A DNA stretch of 14,154 nt from RGIG2560 sp964418385 (GTDB taxonomy: Bacteria; Patescibacteriota; Microgenomatia; UBA1400; PJMF01). Each line of letters opens with the position of its first letter. Position 1 is the first letter of the stretch. The translations under genes were made by a program, and so were the position numbers. The notes under the pieces were generated by a model. That model saw nothing but the letters and a program-made list of their open reading frames with translations, was not told the origin of the DNA and ran no database searches. Positions 6,604-12,617 of this stretch are shown here, piece after piece. The stretch covers positions 1 through 14,154 of the forward strand of contig CAYQLH010000022.1 in NCBI GenBank assembly GCA_964418385.1, given 5' to 3'.

Positions 6604-7729
6604 ATTTTTCGACTAGCGCTTGTACCTGTGCAATAAATCTCGCTTCACCGAATTGCTTGGCGTGGACTTGAATCGCGAGCGGATCAAAATCGATTTTTTG
6701 GCAGCGGTGGATAGCATCTTTGAGAGCATCTACAGTAAGCGTATCCAAAAAAACACCGGTGCGACCGTCGAGAATGGTTTCTTGCGGGCCGCCGGAGCGA
6801 TGAGCAATCACCGGTACACCGTAAGCCATGGCTTCCACCGGGACAATTCCAAAATCTTCGTCGACAACCGGATACAAAAGTGCCCGCGCGTGACGATACA
6901 AATCTTGGAGTTGGTCGTCGTTGACACCGCCCAAAAGTGTAATCTGCTCCCCTGCCCCAGCGCGTTGAATTTGGTCGGCCAAAGCGGCACTCATGGGACC
7001 GGTCCCGACGATTTTCAGCGGTAAATGCAAATCAATAGCTGCCTGAACGGCGAGTTCCGGATGTTTGGCAAAATTGAGGCGATTGACAAAAAGATAAAAA
7101 GGGCGCTCTTGAAGCGGGATCGCGGCATCTGCTGGCTGAGCGAAGTCAGCGAAAGCAACTGGCGGATAAACAATCTGAGCGGAACGGCGCCAATATTTGG
7201 CGACGCGTGAAGCGACGGTTTGGGAATTGACCAAAACCGCGTCTACTTTTTGAGCAGCGTTAAAATCTTCTTGACGTAAAAAATAATTAGCAATCTCGCC
7301 AAGAGCGCGAGTGAGACCATGGCGGTGCCAATCACTGCGAGTGTCATAACCGTAAAGCGAGCGGGCGGGTGTGTGACAATACGTCAAGTGAACGGTGGGT
7401 GGGTGGGTGGTGAGCGATTTGGTGTGGTAGGCGTTGGACGACGAGATGACAACGTCAAAGGCGCTTAAATCTAAACGGCGGAAGGCAGTTGGTGCTAAAA
7501 TCCGCAGTGGTGAACGCAAACGGCTGTGCCACGGAATTTTTTGGATAAAGGTGGTGCGAATTTCAAGATCTTGGAAAAGCGGAGCGGCGCTGCCAAGCCC
7601 GCGCGGATCGTAAAAGGCGGTGTAAAGCGGTGCTTGTGGAAAAGCGCGATGCAGCGCTAAAAGTACGCGCTCTGCTCCGCCAAATTCTTGCAGATAATCG
7701 TGCACAAGCGCCACCTTGTAGTCTTTCAT
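6587..7729 (-). CDS. GT4 family glycosyltransferase (WbaZ-like)
   Basis: The product is 380 residues with the two Rossmann halves of a GT-B retaining enzyme. The N-terminal half has VHDYLQEFGGAERVL and YCHTPARSLYGYD, a pattern seen in WbaZ-type mannosyltransferases. The C-terminal donor-binding half has FVNRLNFAKHPELA, IVGTGP, LLGGVNDDQL and EDFGIVPVEAMAYGVPVIA, which carries the E-x7-E motif of family 4. It probably transfers mannose or a related sugar during synthesis of a surface glycan. It is the first gene of the three-gene operon. The -10 box at 7746-7741 ends 11 bases before the ATG and there is no ribosome binding site, so the mRNA should have a leader of about 5 nt or none. It is divergent from rpoD. 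Confidence 0.9.
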   Translation of the reverse strand: MKDYKVALVHDYLQEFGGAERVLLALHRAFPQAPLYTAFYDPRGLGSAAPLFQDLEIRTTFIQKIPWHSRLRSPLRILAPTAFRRLDLSAFDVVISSSNAYHTKSLTTHPPTVHLTYCHTPARSLYGYDTRSDWHRHGLTRALGEIANYFLRQEDFNAAQKVDAVLVNSQTVASRVAKYWRRSAQIVYPPVAFADFAQPADAAIPLQERPFYLFVNRLNFAKHPELAVQAAIDLHLPLKIVGTGPMSAALADQIQRAGAGEQITLLGGVNDDQLQDLYRHARALLYPVVDEDFGIVPVEAMAYGVPVIAHRSGGPQETILDGRTGVFLDTLTVDALKDAIHRCQKIDFDPLAIQVHAKQFGEARFIAQVQALVEKYVKKS

Positions 7730-7738
7730 AAATCTGCT

Positions 7739-7769
7739 TTATTATACCTCAAAAATTGTGGTATAATAA
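7739..7769. promoter_or_regulatory. Mirror-symmetric divergent promoter of the glycan operon and rpoD
   Basis: GGTATAAT occurs on both strands in inverted orientation around an 11-bp centre: minus -10 at 7746-7741 (glycan operon) and plus -10 at 7762-7767 within TGTGGTATAAT (rpoD). At a 17-bp spacing each -35 would be TTATTA, overlapping the -10 box of the opposite promoter. RNA polymerase should not be able to occupy both at once. Confidence 0.8.
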
Positions 7770-7792
7770 GGGGTCTTGAGGACAGTGAGGTT

Positions 7793-8893
7793 ATGAGTAA
7801 AAAACTACCAAAAGCGTTAGTCGCAGATATCGAACAATTGTTGGTCAAGGGCCGTGAAAACGGTAATATTTCTCAAGAAGATGTTTTGGCAACTTTCGTG
7901 GAGCCAGAACTGTACGTAGAAGCTTTGGATGATTTTTACGATCAAGCCAGCCGAGAAGGGATCACCATCTGCGAGTCCACAGCCAACGAAAACGACGGTC
8001 AAGAAACCGCAGATTTGCTCAAAAGTGAACTGGAAACGATCGCAAATTTCAATAACACCAGCGTATCTGATCCGGTGCGAATGTACTTGAAAGAAATCGG
8101 ACGGATTCCCCTTCTGACGCGGGAGGAAGAAATTCGCCTGGCAAAACGTGCTCAAGATGGAGACAAGGAAGCGGTGCAAAAAATTATCAGCGCTAACTTG
8201 CGTCTGGTAGTAGCGATCGCCAAAAAATACGTGGGTCGCGGCATGAATTTTTTGGACTTGATCCAAGAGGGCAATAAAGGCTTGATCCGGGCGGTGGATA
8301 AATACGACTGGACGCGCGGCTTCAAATTTTCGACTTACGCTACCTGGTGGATCCGCCAAGCAATTACGCGCTCCATTGCCGATCAAGCACGCACGATCCG
8401 GGTGCCGGTGCACATGGTGGAAACAATCAACGCTCTGATGCGCACAAGCCGCAAGATGATGCAAGAGCTGGGACGCGAACCGACGGTGGACGAAATTGCC
8501 AAAGAAATGGATATCACGCCAGAGCGCGTACGCGAAATTTTCAAAATTTCACAGAATACGGTTTCGCTGGAATCACCAGTGGGTGATGATAGCGAAGAAG
8601 ATAGCGTTTTGGGCGATTTTGTGGCGGATACGCGTTTAGCAACGCCATACGAAAGCGCGAGCCGGCAAATGCTTTCTGAGGATATCGAGGAAATTCTAGC
8701 AGGACTTTCTGACCGCGAAGCCAAGGTCATTCGGATGCGTTTTGGGCTTTCCAACAGCCGGATGATGACCTTAGAGGAAGTGGGCAAAGAGTTTGGCGTG
8801 ACGCGCGAACGGATCCGACAGATTGAAAGCAAGGCATTGCGTAATTTGCGCAATCCCAGCAAACGCAAAAAATTGCAAGATTTTTTGGAGTAA
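7793..8893 (+). CDS. rpoD: Primary RNA polymerase sigma factor (sigma-70, RpoD)
   Basis: The product is 366 residues and directs RNA polymerase to housekeeping promoters. Residues of about 1-85 are a reduced, acidic N-terminal part in place of region 1.1. Region 1.2 starts at DPVRMYLKEIGRIPLLTREEE (about 93), region 2 spans about 131-205 (DLIQEGNKGLIRAVDKYDW, then FKFSTYATWWIRQAITR for -10 recognition and melting), region 3 about 206-285, and region 4 about 300-355 with the helix-turn-helix LEEVGKEFGVTRERIRQIE for the -35. There is no large insert between regions 1.2 and 2. The start at 7793 follows GAGG at 2 bases and another GAGG at 12 bases, and lies about 19 nt after the predicted transcript start; the frame is open further back to 7688, but that would cross the promoter. 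The promoter is shared divergently with the glycan operon. The hairpin at 8949-8983 terminates it. Confidence 0.96.
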   Translation: MSKKLPKALVADIEQLLVKGRENGNISQEDVLATFVEPELYVEALDDFYDQASREGITICESTANENDGQETADLLKSELETIANFNNTSVSDPVRMYLKEIGRIPLLTREEEIRLAKRAQDGDKEAVQKIISANLRLVVAIAKKYVGRGMNFLDLIQEGNKGLIRAVDKYDWTRGFKFSTYATWWIRQAITRSIADQARTIRVPVHMVETINALMRTSRKMMQELGREPTVDEIAKEMDITPERVREIFKISQNTVSLESPVGDDSEEDSVLGDFVADTRLATPYESASRQMLSEDIEEILAGLSDREAKVIRMRFGLSNSRMMTLEEVGKEFGVTRERIRQIESKALRNLRNPSKRKKLQDFLE

Positions 8894-8947
8894 GAATTTT
8901 TACTTAAAATTTAGCGATGTGGTGGTGTTTTTTGGCTTAGTTGCGAA

Positions 8948-8996
8948 ATGCTAATTTGTGCGACGCAAAAGTTAGCAGTTTTTGCACCTATTCGGT
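8948..8996 (-). repeat. 49-bp dispersed element, copy 2, doubling as rpoD terminator
   Basis: Read on the minus strand, this is an ungapped 49-bp copy of the element at 181-229 and 13767-13815, with blocks CCGAATAGGTG, GCTAA and AATTAGCAT. Read on the plus strand, TGCTAA...TTAGCA (8949-8977) folds into a 13-pair stem with one mismatch and is followed by GTTTTT, so it acts as the terminator of rpoD. It lies tail-to-tail between rpoD and the esterase gene. Confidence 0.75.
8949..8983 (+). terminator. Rho-independent terminator of rpoD
   Basis: The stem TGCTAA/TTAGCA continues inward through six more pairs to a GAC loop and is followed by GTTTTT. It starts 56 bp after the rpoD stop codon and lies within the dispersed element. 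Confidence 0.7.
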
Positions 8997-9007
8997 GAGG
9001 TTAAAAT

Positions 9008-10048
9008 TTAGCGAAAAAGACGTGGAAAACCGTTGTAAACCATTTCCCAAATGGCAATCATGTCATGTTCACCGTCAGTTTTGAGCAGATAAGTGAGATT
9101 GCTGGCATTGAAAGTGAGCGGGCGCGCGGCCATTTCCCGGATTTGTGCTTGAATAGGTTCATAGAAAAGATCACGGGTACCATTGGTTTGAATAATGTGA
9201 AAAGTGTACGGGGCGATGTTAGCGGTATCCTGTAAGAGGTCGACGGTGGCGACGGTTTGCGTGCCACCACCGTTTTGCCCCAAGGCCCAGCAATCTGCGC
9301 TGATGGGCAAAAAGTACTGAAATAAATCTAAATTGTGGATGAATTGATCCCAAGTAGCCACCGCACCCAGGCTAAAACCGCTAAAAGCTCGATGCTGGCG
9401 GCTGGCAATCAAGTCGGCGCTAGCAGTACTTTCGGCATAAGTGCGGTATTCGCTTTCTAGAGCGGGAATGAGATCGCGGCGAACTTCCTGAGCAAAAACA
9501 TTGACTTCCTCAACTGAGCGCTCAAATGTTTGTGCCTGGTTGTCACGGTCAAAAGTGAGGCTTACCACAATTGTCGGCGGCATCTCTCCCGAGGCAATCA
9601 AGTGATCAAGCAAATGCACCGTACCATCGTCTCCCAAGCGGAAAAACTCATTATTGGTCATTTCCCAGCCGTGCAACCAATAGATAATGTTGTATGTTTG
9701 CGCATCGTCAGCGTCATAGCCTGCTGGCAGATAAACTAGCGCTGTTTTGGTGATGGGTTCTGGTGTGTCCAGAGTGTAGTCCTTTGTCTGATAAGTAAAT
9801 GTTTCCACGTGACCGGCAAGTGCTGCTGCTGGCGTTGCCAAGTAATCTCCTGGCACGAGTTGAGTGCTAATTTGTATGTCTGCCAAATAAGTATCACCGG
9901 AACTGGTGGTAGCGGTGGAAGTGGCAACATCGTTTTGCGGATTGAGCACTTTTTGGCGCTGGACATGAGCGATGCCAAGGGCAATGACAAAAAACGCAAC
10001 CAAAACCAAAATGGAAAAAAATTGATCGCGGCGTTTGCTTTCTGACAT
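9008..10048 (-). CDS. Membrane-anchored esterase-like alpha/beta hydrolase (putative esterase D family)
   Basis: The product is 346 residues. Residues 11-30 form one membrane helix after a basic N-terminus (SESKRRD), so the catalytic part should face outward, after a Ser/Thr-rich linker (residues 42-52). The domain resembles the putative esterase family that includes feruloyl esterases and esterase D: IIYWLHGW (about 121-128) for the oxyanion hole, the nucleophile elbow GFSLG with Ser226, and His328 in DGEHD; the acid may be Asp293. The substrate is unknown; an ester in surface polysaccharide or in polymers taken from outside is possible. The ATG at 10048 is chosen because a TATAAT box (10061-10056) ends 7 bases upstream, which implies a leaderless mRNA; longer in-frame starts would lie before the promoter. 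It is divergent from the small membrane protein gene at 10111. Confidence 0.8.
   Translation of the reverse strand: MSESKRRDQFFSILVLVAFFVIALGIAHVQRQKVLNPQNDVATSTATTSSGDTYLADIQISTQLVPGDYLATPAAALAGHVETFTYQTKDYTLDTPEPITKTALVYLPAGYDADDAQTYNIIYWLHGWEMTNNEFFRLGDDGTVHLLDHLIASGEMPPTIVVSLTFDRDNQAQTFERSVEEVNVFAQEVRRDLIPALESEYRTYAESTASADLIASRQHRAFSGFSLGAVATWDQFIHNLDLFQYFLPISADCWALGQNGGGTQTVATVDLLQDTANIAPYTFHIIQTNGTRDLFYEPIQAQIREMAARPLTFNASNLTYLLKTDGEHDMIAIWEMVYNGFPRLFR
9865..9898 (-). repeat. Possible decayed copy of the 49-bp element inside the esterase gene
   Basis: On the plus strand, TGCTAATTT, three bases, then TGTCTGC and a later TCACC match the reverse complement of copy 1, with about six bases missing in the middle. 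It overlaps codons for the linker of the esterase. The match is short and was found by eye. Confidence 0.35.
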
Positions 10049-10055
10049 CAAATTT

Positions 10056-10101
10056 ATTATATCACAATTGCTTGCAAAAAAAATATTTTTTGTGTTATAA
10101 T
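10056..10101. promoter_or_regulatory. Divergent promoters of the esterase and small membrane protein genes
   Basis: The minus strand has TATAAT at 10061-10056, 7 bases before the esterase ATG. The plus strand has TTGCAA (10072-10077), an 18-bp spacer and TGTTATAAT with its -10 at 10096-10101, 9 bases before the ATG at 10111. Both predicted transcripts start within about 3 bases of the start codon. Confidence 0.75.
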
Positions 10102-10110
10102 GTTTTTTAT

Positions 10111-10458
10111 ATGAAAGACACAAAAAATCGAGATACAGTTTTAATTATTCTCGCTGTGGTGGCGGTGATCGTACTTTTGTATTTACTGACCTTGCGCACC
10201 GGGCGGAGAAACTTGATGAAACGACAGATGATAGAGCAACAATTTGGCGAACAGACTCAAGAAGTGTCACCAGAAACCGTGTCACCGGCCACCGAAGAGC
10301 CGGAAGAAGTGCCAGAAATGTCTGCAACAGCGGACGAACCGGTGCCGACGCCAGATACACCACAAAAATCAACGGAGTCTGAGGTGTCAGCACCTGAAAC
10401 CACTTCAGCAGCCACAGTGGTGCCGGCAGGCAGAAAAAGTGTCGCTATGCCTCAATAA
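10111..10458 (+). CDS. Single-pass membrane protein with acidic Pro/Glu/Thr-rich tail
   Basis: The product is 115 residues. Residues of about 9-28 (TVLIILAVVAVIVLLYLLTL) are a membrane helix followed by a basic patch (RTGRRNLMKRQ), which suggests the N-terminus is outside and the rest in the cytoplasm, although short proteins can be oriented otherwise. Residues from about 45 are low-complexity and rich in Glu, Pro, Thr, Ser and Ala (VSPETVSPATEEPEEVPE), probably disordered. No family is recognised and no function is proposed. The start is set by the -10 box ending 9 bases upstream; the in-frame upstream ATG at 10072 would precede the promoter. A clear terminator follows at 10478-10500, so it is a single-gene unit. 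The codon choice and promoter look like those of its neighbours. Confidence 0.75.
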   Translation: MKDTKNRDTVLIILAVVAVIVLLYLLTLRTGRRNLMKRQMIEQQFGEQTQEVSPETVSPATEEPEEVPEMSATADEPVPTPDTPQKSTESEVSAPETTSAATVVPAGRKSVAMPQ

Positions 10459-10477
10459 CATCAACGAATATTTGTTG

Positions 10478-10500
10478 ACCCCGGCAAGGCCGGGGTTTTT
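10478..10500 (+). terminator. Rho-independent terminator of the 10111-10458 gene
   Basis: The stem CCCCGGC/GCCGGGG with an AAG loop is closed by an A-T pair and followed by TTTTT, about 20 bp after the stop codon. Confidence 0.92.
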
Positions 10501-10520
10501 AGTTACCATGACGTGACTAG

Positions 10521-10614
10521 CGATTGTGTATACAAAATGTGTACAATAAATGATAAATTGTAATAATTTGAGCAATGTGACGCCTGGTAATGTGCAATGC
10601 TACACGTGCAGCAT
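10521..10614 (+). repeat. 88-bp dispersed element, copy 1
   Basis: From 10527 this matches 13839-13925 over 88 bases with a single one-base gap and roughly three quarters identity. Conserved blocks are TGTATACAAAATGT (with TACAAT after one variable base), AAATTGTAAT, ACGCCTGG and AATGyTACACGTGCAGCAT. CGAyTG precedes both copies. It ends 10 bp from the rnhA stop codon and lies in the convergent gap between the 10111-10458 gene and rnhA. Confidence 0.75.
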
Positions 10615-10624
10615 TAAATGAAAT

Positions 10625-11074
10625 TTAGCCAAGAGTTGCTTGAGCGGCCACTTTTTGGGCGTGAAGATCGAGGGTTTCGTTGACAAGATCATCGGCGACC
10701 TGGTTTTCGCTCCGGGGCAGATGCGAAAATGACCAGGAAAGACCTTTTTTCTGCAAGGCGTGGAGTGCCTCCAGGCAGTGATCGCGCAAAACGCGGAGTT
10801 TAAAATCTTTAACTTTCCAGTTACCATTGATTTGCTCCACCACGAGCATCGAATCAAGTTTCCAGGCGACGCTTGGAGGCAGTACTTCCTGCTTTTCAAG
10901 CCACTGGAGACTAGAGAGCACGGCTTTGTACTCGGCTTGGTTGTTGGTGGCGACGCCCAAGTATACGCCTTGACGATAAATAAGGTTTTTGCCTTCCCAG
11001 ACGGCAAAAGCGCAAGCTGCCGGGCCAGGATTGCTGCGAGAGCCGCCGTCACACTTGATCGTAAGTTCTTGCAT
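10625..11074 (-). CDS. rnhA: Ribonuclease HI family protein
   Basis: The product is 149 residues with the RNase HI fold, which cuts the RNA strand of RNA-DNA hybrids such as R-loops and Okazaki primers using two metal ions. The catalytic acids are all present: Asp9 in IKCDGGSRSNPGPAA, Glu48 in NNQAEYKAV, Asp74 in WKLDSMLVVEQ and Asp128 in RSENQVADDLVNE. It is of the short type found in many Gram-positive bacteria and archaea (DGGSRSNPGPA signature). The ATG at 11074 has AGGA 8 bases upstream, and only one base separates it from the jag stop codon (TAA-G-ATG), so it is the third gene of the yidC-jag-rnhA operon. No clear terminator with a T run follows; the 88-bp element lies just downstream. 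Confidence 0.92.
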   Translation of the reverse strand: MQELTIKCDGGSRSNPGPAACAFAVWEGKNLIYRQGVYLGVATNNQAEYKAVLSSLQWLEKQEVLPPSVAWKLDSMLVVEQINGNWKVKDFKLRVLRDHCLEALHALQKKGLSWSFSHLPRSENQVADDLVNETLDLHAQKVAAQATLG

Positions 11075-11075
11075 C

Positions 11076-11552
11076 TTACTTTTCCTGAGCCTGCAATTCC
11101 GGTTTTTCGTCGATCACAAGGACGCGTTGACCATCGGAGTCGTTGATGGAATATGTGCGATATGACTGGAAAATTTGTTCGTTGGCGACGAGATTGTGCA
11201 CAAAAAAACGTTCTCCCGCATTGAGACGATAGAGGCGAAAAGGTTGACCAGTGCGGCTAATGCGATCAATCCCCCGCTCCACCAGCGAGCGAATGCGCTC
11301 TTCGCTTTGATCGTGATAATCGTTGATATTGAGCACCACGCGTTTACCGTCGAGTTCGTTGACAAAAACGTGGCGGATCAAGCGCCGAATGCAGGCTAAC
11401 GTTTCACCATGACGACCAATCAAAATGCCAGATTCGTCTTCTGGTAAACTGATTTTCATAGTAATCGTATGGCCGTTATCTTCGTACTCGACGCCGTAAT
11501 TGTCAAAGGACATCCGGTCGATAAGTCCCCGCAGGTATTCTTCTATGTTCAT
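11076..11552 (-). CDS. jag: KH/R3H RNA-binding protein (Jag/KhpB-like)
   Basis: The product is 158 residues. Residues of about 28-78 form a KH-type RNA-binding domain with the GxxG loop as GRHG (46-49, within ILIGRHGETLACIRR). Residues of about 95-150 fit an R3H domain, with the R-x3-H motif at Arg115 and His119 (ERFFVHN). Proteins of this family (Jag, KhpB, EloR) bind RNA and are linked to cell elongation and division in Gram-positive bacteria. The N-terminal Jag_N domain of longer members is missing. The start at 11552 (MNIEEYLRG) overlaps the yidC stop as ATGA and has a GGGGAAAGGAA site just upstream; a longer in-frame reading to 11696 would lie within yidC. The yidC-jag neighbourhood is conserved in many bacteria. 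Confidence 0.9.
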   Translation of the reverse strand: MNIEEYLRGLIDRMSFDNYGVEYEDNGHTITMKISLPEDESGILIGRHGETLACIRRLIRHVFVNELDGKRVVLNINDYHDQSEERIRSLVERGIDRISRTGQPFRLYRLNAGERFFVHNLVANEQIFQSYRTYSINDSDGQRVLVIDEKPELQAQEK

Positions 11553-12304
11553 GCTTCCTTTCCCCGATGGAAAATATTGATAATTCGATGATAATAAATC
11601 GCGATCCCACCCCAACCGCTGATAAAAACTTGTTGCACGATGGAGAAAATAGTGCTCACAATCCAGTACAAACCGAGGCCTGAAGGCAGGGTCCAAGCAA
11701 TCATACCAGTCATAAACGGCATCATGAAGAGCATCTGTTTTTGCATGGTAGCGGCCATGGCGGCGGTATCTTCTTCTTTCTCGTTGAGTTTTTGAATGGC
11801 TTTTTTGGAAGAATTATTGGGAACAACGTCCGGTTGCTCACCGCCAGGTAGCGTCATAACGGAAAGGAAAAGCTGGCTGGCGGCTGCCAAAATAGGAATA
11901 ACGTGGAGAGGATCTGGCTTGGTGAGATCAAGCCACAAAAAAGTCGTGTTGACAAGGCTTTCATCTGCGAGCAGGCGCCGCAATGCCTGGTAAAAAACAA
12001 TTAACATGAAAATTTGAAGAATTTGCGGCAGGCAGCCAGAGAGAGGGTTGATGTTGTAGCGCTGATAAAGCTCTAGCTGGGCGAGATTCATCGCTTGCTG
12101 GTCGTTTTTGTATTTTTGGCGAATTTCTTGGAGTTCACCGTTAATTTCACGCATTTTGGAAAGTGATTTGAGTGATTTCCAGGTGAAAGCAAGCAGAAGC
12201 CCACGGAAAAGCAAGGTGAAGACAATAATAGTCACGCCAAGATTGCCCGTCACGTCATTGATGGTCAGCAAAATATTCAAAATGGCCGTACTTAACCAGG
12301 ACAT
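11549..12304 (-). CDS. yidC: Membrane protein insertase YidC/Oxa1 family
   Basis: The product is 251 residues, the short form without the large periplasmic domain of proteobacterial YidC. It inserts and folds inner-membrane proteins, alone or with SecYEG. The first core helix (about 22-42) carries the conserved Arg34 in TLLFRGLLL, which lines the hydrophilic groove. A charged coiled-coil hairpin follows (about 43-85, with EIRQKYKNDQQ), then NINPLSGCLPQILQIFMLIVFYQAL and the C-terminal helices with MMPFMTGMIAWTLPSGLGLYW. No lipoprotein Cys is seen at the N-terminus. The ATG at 12304 lies 7 bases after a TATAAT box, so the mRNA is predicted to be leaderless. It heads the operon with jag and rnhA; rpmH and rnpA, often found upstream of yidC, are not next to it. 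Confidence 0.94.
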   Translation of the reverse strand: MSWLSTAILNILLTINDVTGNLGVTIIVFTLLFRGLLLAFTWKSLKSLSKMREINGELQEIRQKYKNDQQAMNLAQLELYQRYNINPLSGCLPQILQIFMLIVFYQALRRLLADESLVNTTFLWLDLTKPDPLHVIPILAAASQLFLSVMTLPGGEQPDVVPNNSSKKAIQKLNEKEEDTAAMAATMQKQMLFMMPFMTGMIAWTLPSGLGLYWIVSTIFSIVQQVFISGWGGIAIYYHRIINIFHRGKEA

Positions 12305-12311
12305 GAAACTG

Positions 12312-12322
12312 ATTATACCACA
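12312..12322 (-). promoter_or_regulatory. Extended -10 promoter (TGTGGTATAAT) of the yidC operon
   Basis: The minus strand reads TGTGGTATAAT at 12322-12312, and only 7 bases separate it from the yidC ATG. The expected transcription start is at or next to the start codon. Confidence 0.85.
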
Positions 12323-12370
12323 GATTTGAGTGGGTGCGCGAGCAAAACACTGCTCTCACAAAAGCGGAAA

Positions 12371-12385
12371 AGTGATATAATCACT
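12371..12385 (+). promoter_or_regulatory. Plus-strand promoter within a palindrome, upstream of candidate small RNA
   Basis: TGATATAAT (extended -10, 12376-12381) sits in the inverted repeat AGTGAT-ATA-ATCACT. No good -35 is visible. It is divergent from the yidC promoter 60 bp away and points to the candidate RNA at 12388-12544. Confidence 0.5.
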
Positions 12386-12387
12386 GG

Positions 12388-12544
12388 GACACAAATAAAT
12401 AAAGAAAGGGAAAGCGCCGGAGCAACTCGTGACGTTGAGTCAAATTTCAAATCACTATTCGAAATTTTAAAAGCAGGGTTGTGTTGTGCGTTTTTCTGGT
12501 CTGGAGACCAGTCAGCCCCGCGCGGAGCGCGGGGCTGAGTTTTG
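12388..12544 (+). ncRNA. Candidate small RNA between yidC and the pilin genes
   Basis: A -10 box at 12376-12381 and a strong terminator at 12513-12544 frame about 157 nt with no start codon that has a ribosome binding site. Inside are a 7-bp hairpin AAATTTC/GAAATTT (12442-12467), a 6-bp hairpin CTGGTC/GACCAG with a TGGA loop (12496-12511) and the terminator stem. The segment AGCAGGGTT (12472-12480) is complementary to AACCCTGCT in the 3' end of the pilin transcript on the other strand. An open frame spans 12326-12538, but its start lies before the promoter and its composition is not protein-like. No known RNA family is recognised. Confidence 0.4.
12513..12544 (+). terminator. GC-rich terminator of the candidate small RNA
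   Basis: An 11-bp perfect stem (CAGCCCCGCGC/GCGCGGGGCTG) with a GGA loop is followed by AGTTTT on the plus strand. The minus strand has no T run after it. Confidence 0.75.
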
Positions 12545-12566
12545 TGCTGCGTACGCGTGAGGAGCA

Positions 12567-12594
12567 AAAACCCTGCTCGCGGGAGCAGGGTTTG
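12567..12594 (-). terminator. Terminator of the first-listed pilin gene (12618-13019)
   Basis: An 11-bp perfect stem (AAACCCTGCTC/GAGCAGGGTTT) with a 4-base loop is followed on the minus strand by TTTTTG. It lies 24 bp after the pilin stop codon. Confidence 0.88.
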
Positions 12595-12617
12595 AGTTTC
12601 GATATAAAAGGCGAGTG

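Noticed and set aside
8383..8868. Long minus-strand open frame opposite rpoD
   Set aside because: Its sequence is the antisense of conserved sigma-70 regions and has the Ser/Arg/Ile-rich composition of a shadow frame.
12326..12538. Plus-strand open frame of 70 codons across the candidate small RNA
   Set aside because: Its start precedes the predicted promoter, it ends in the terminator stem, and its composition is not protein-like.
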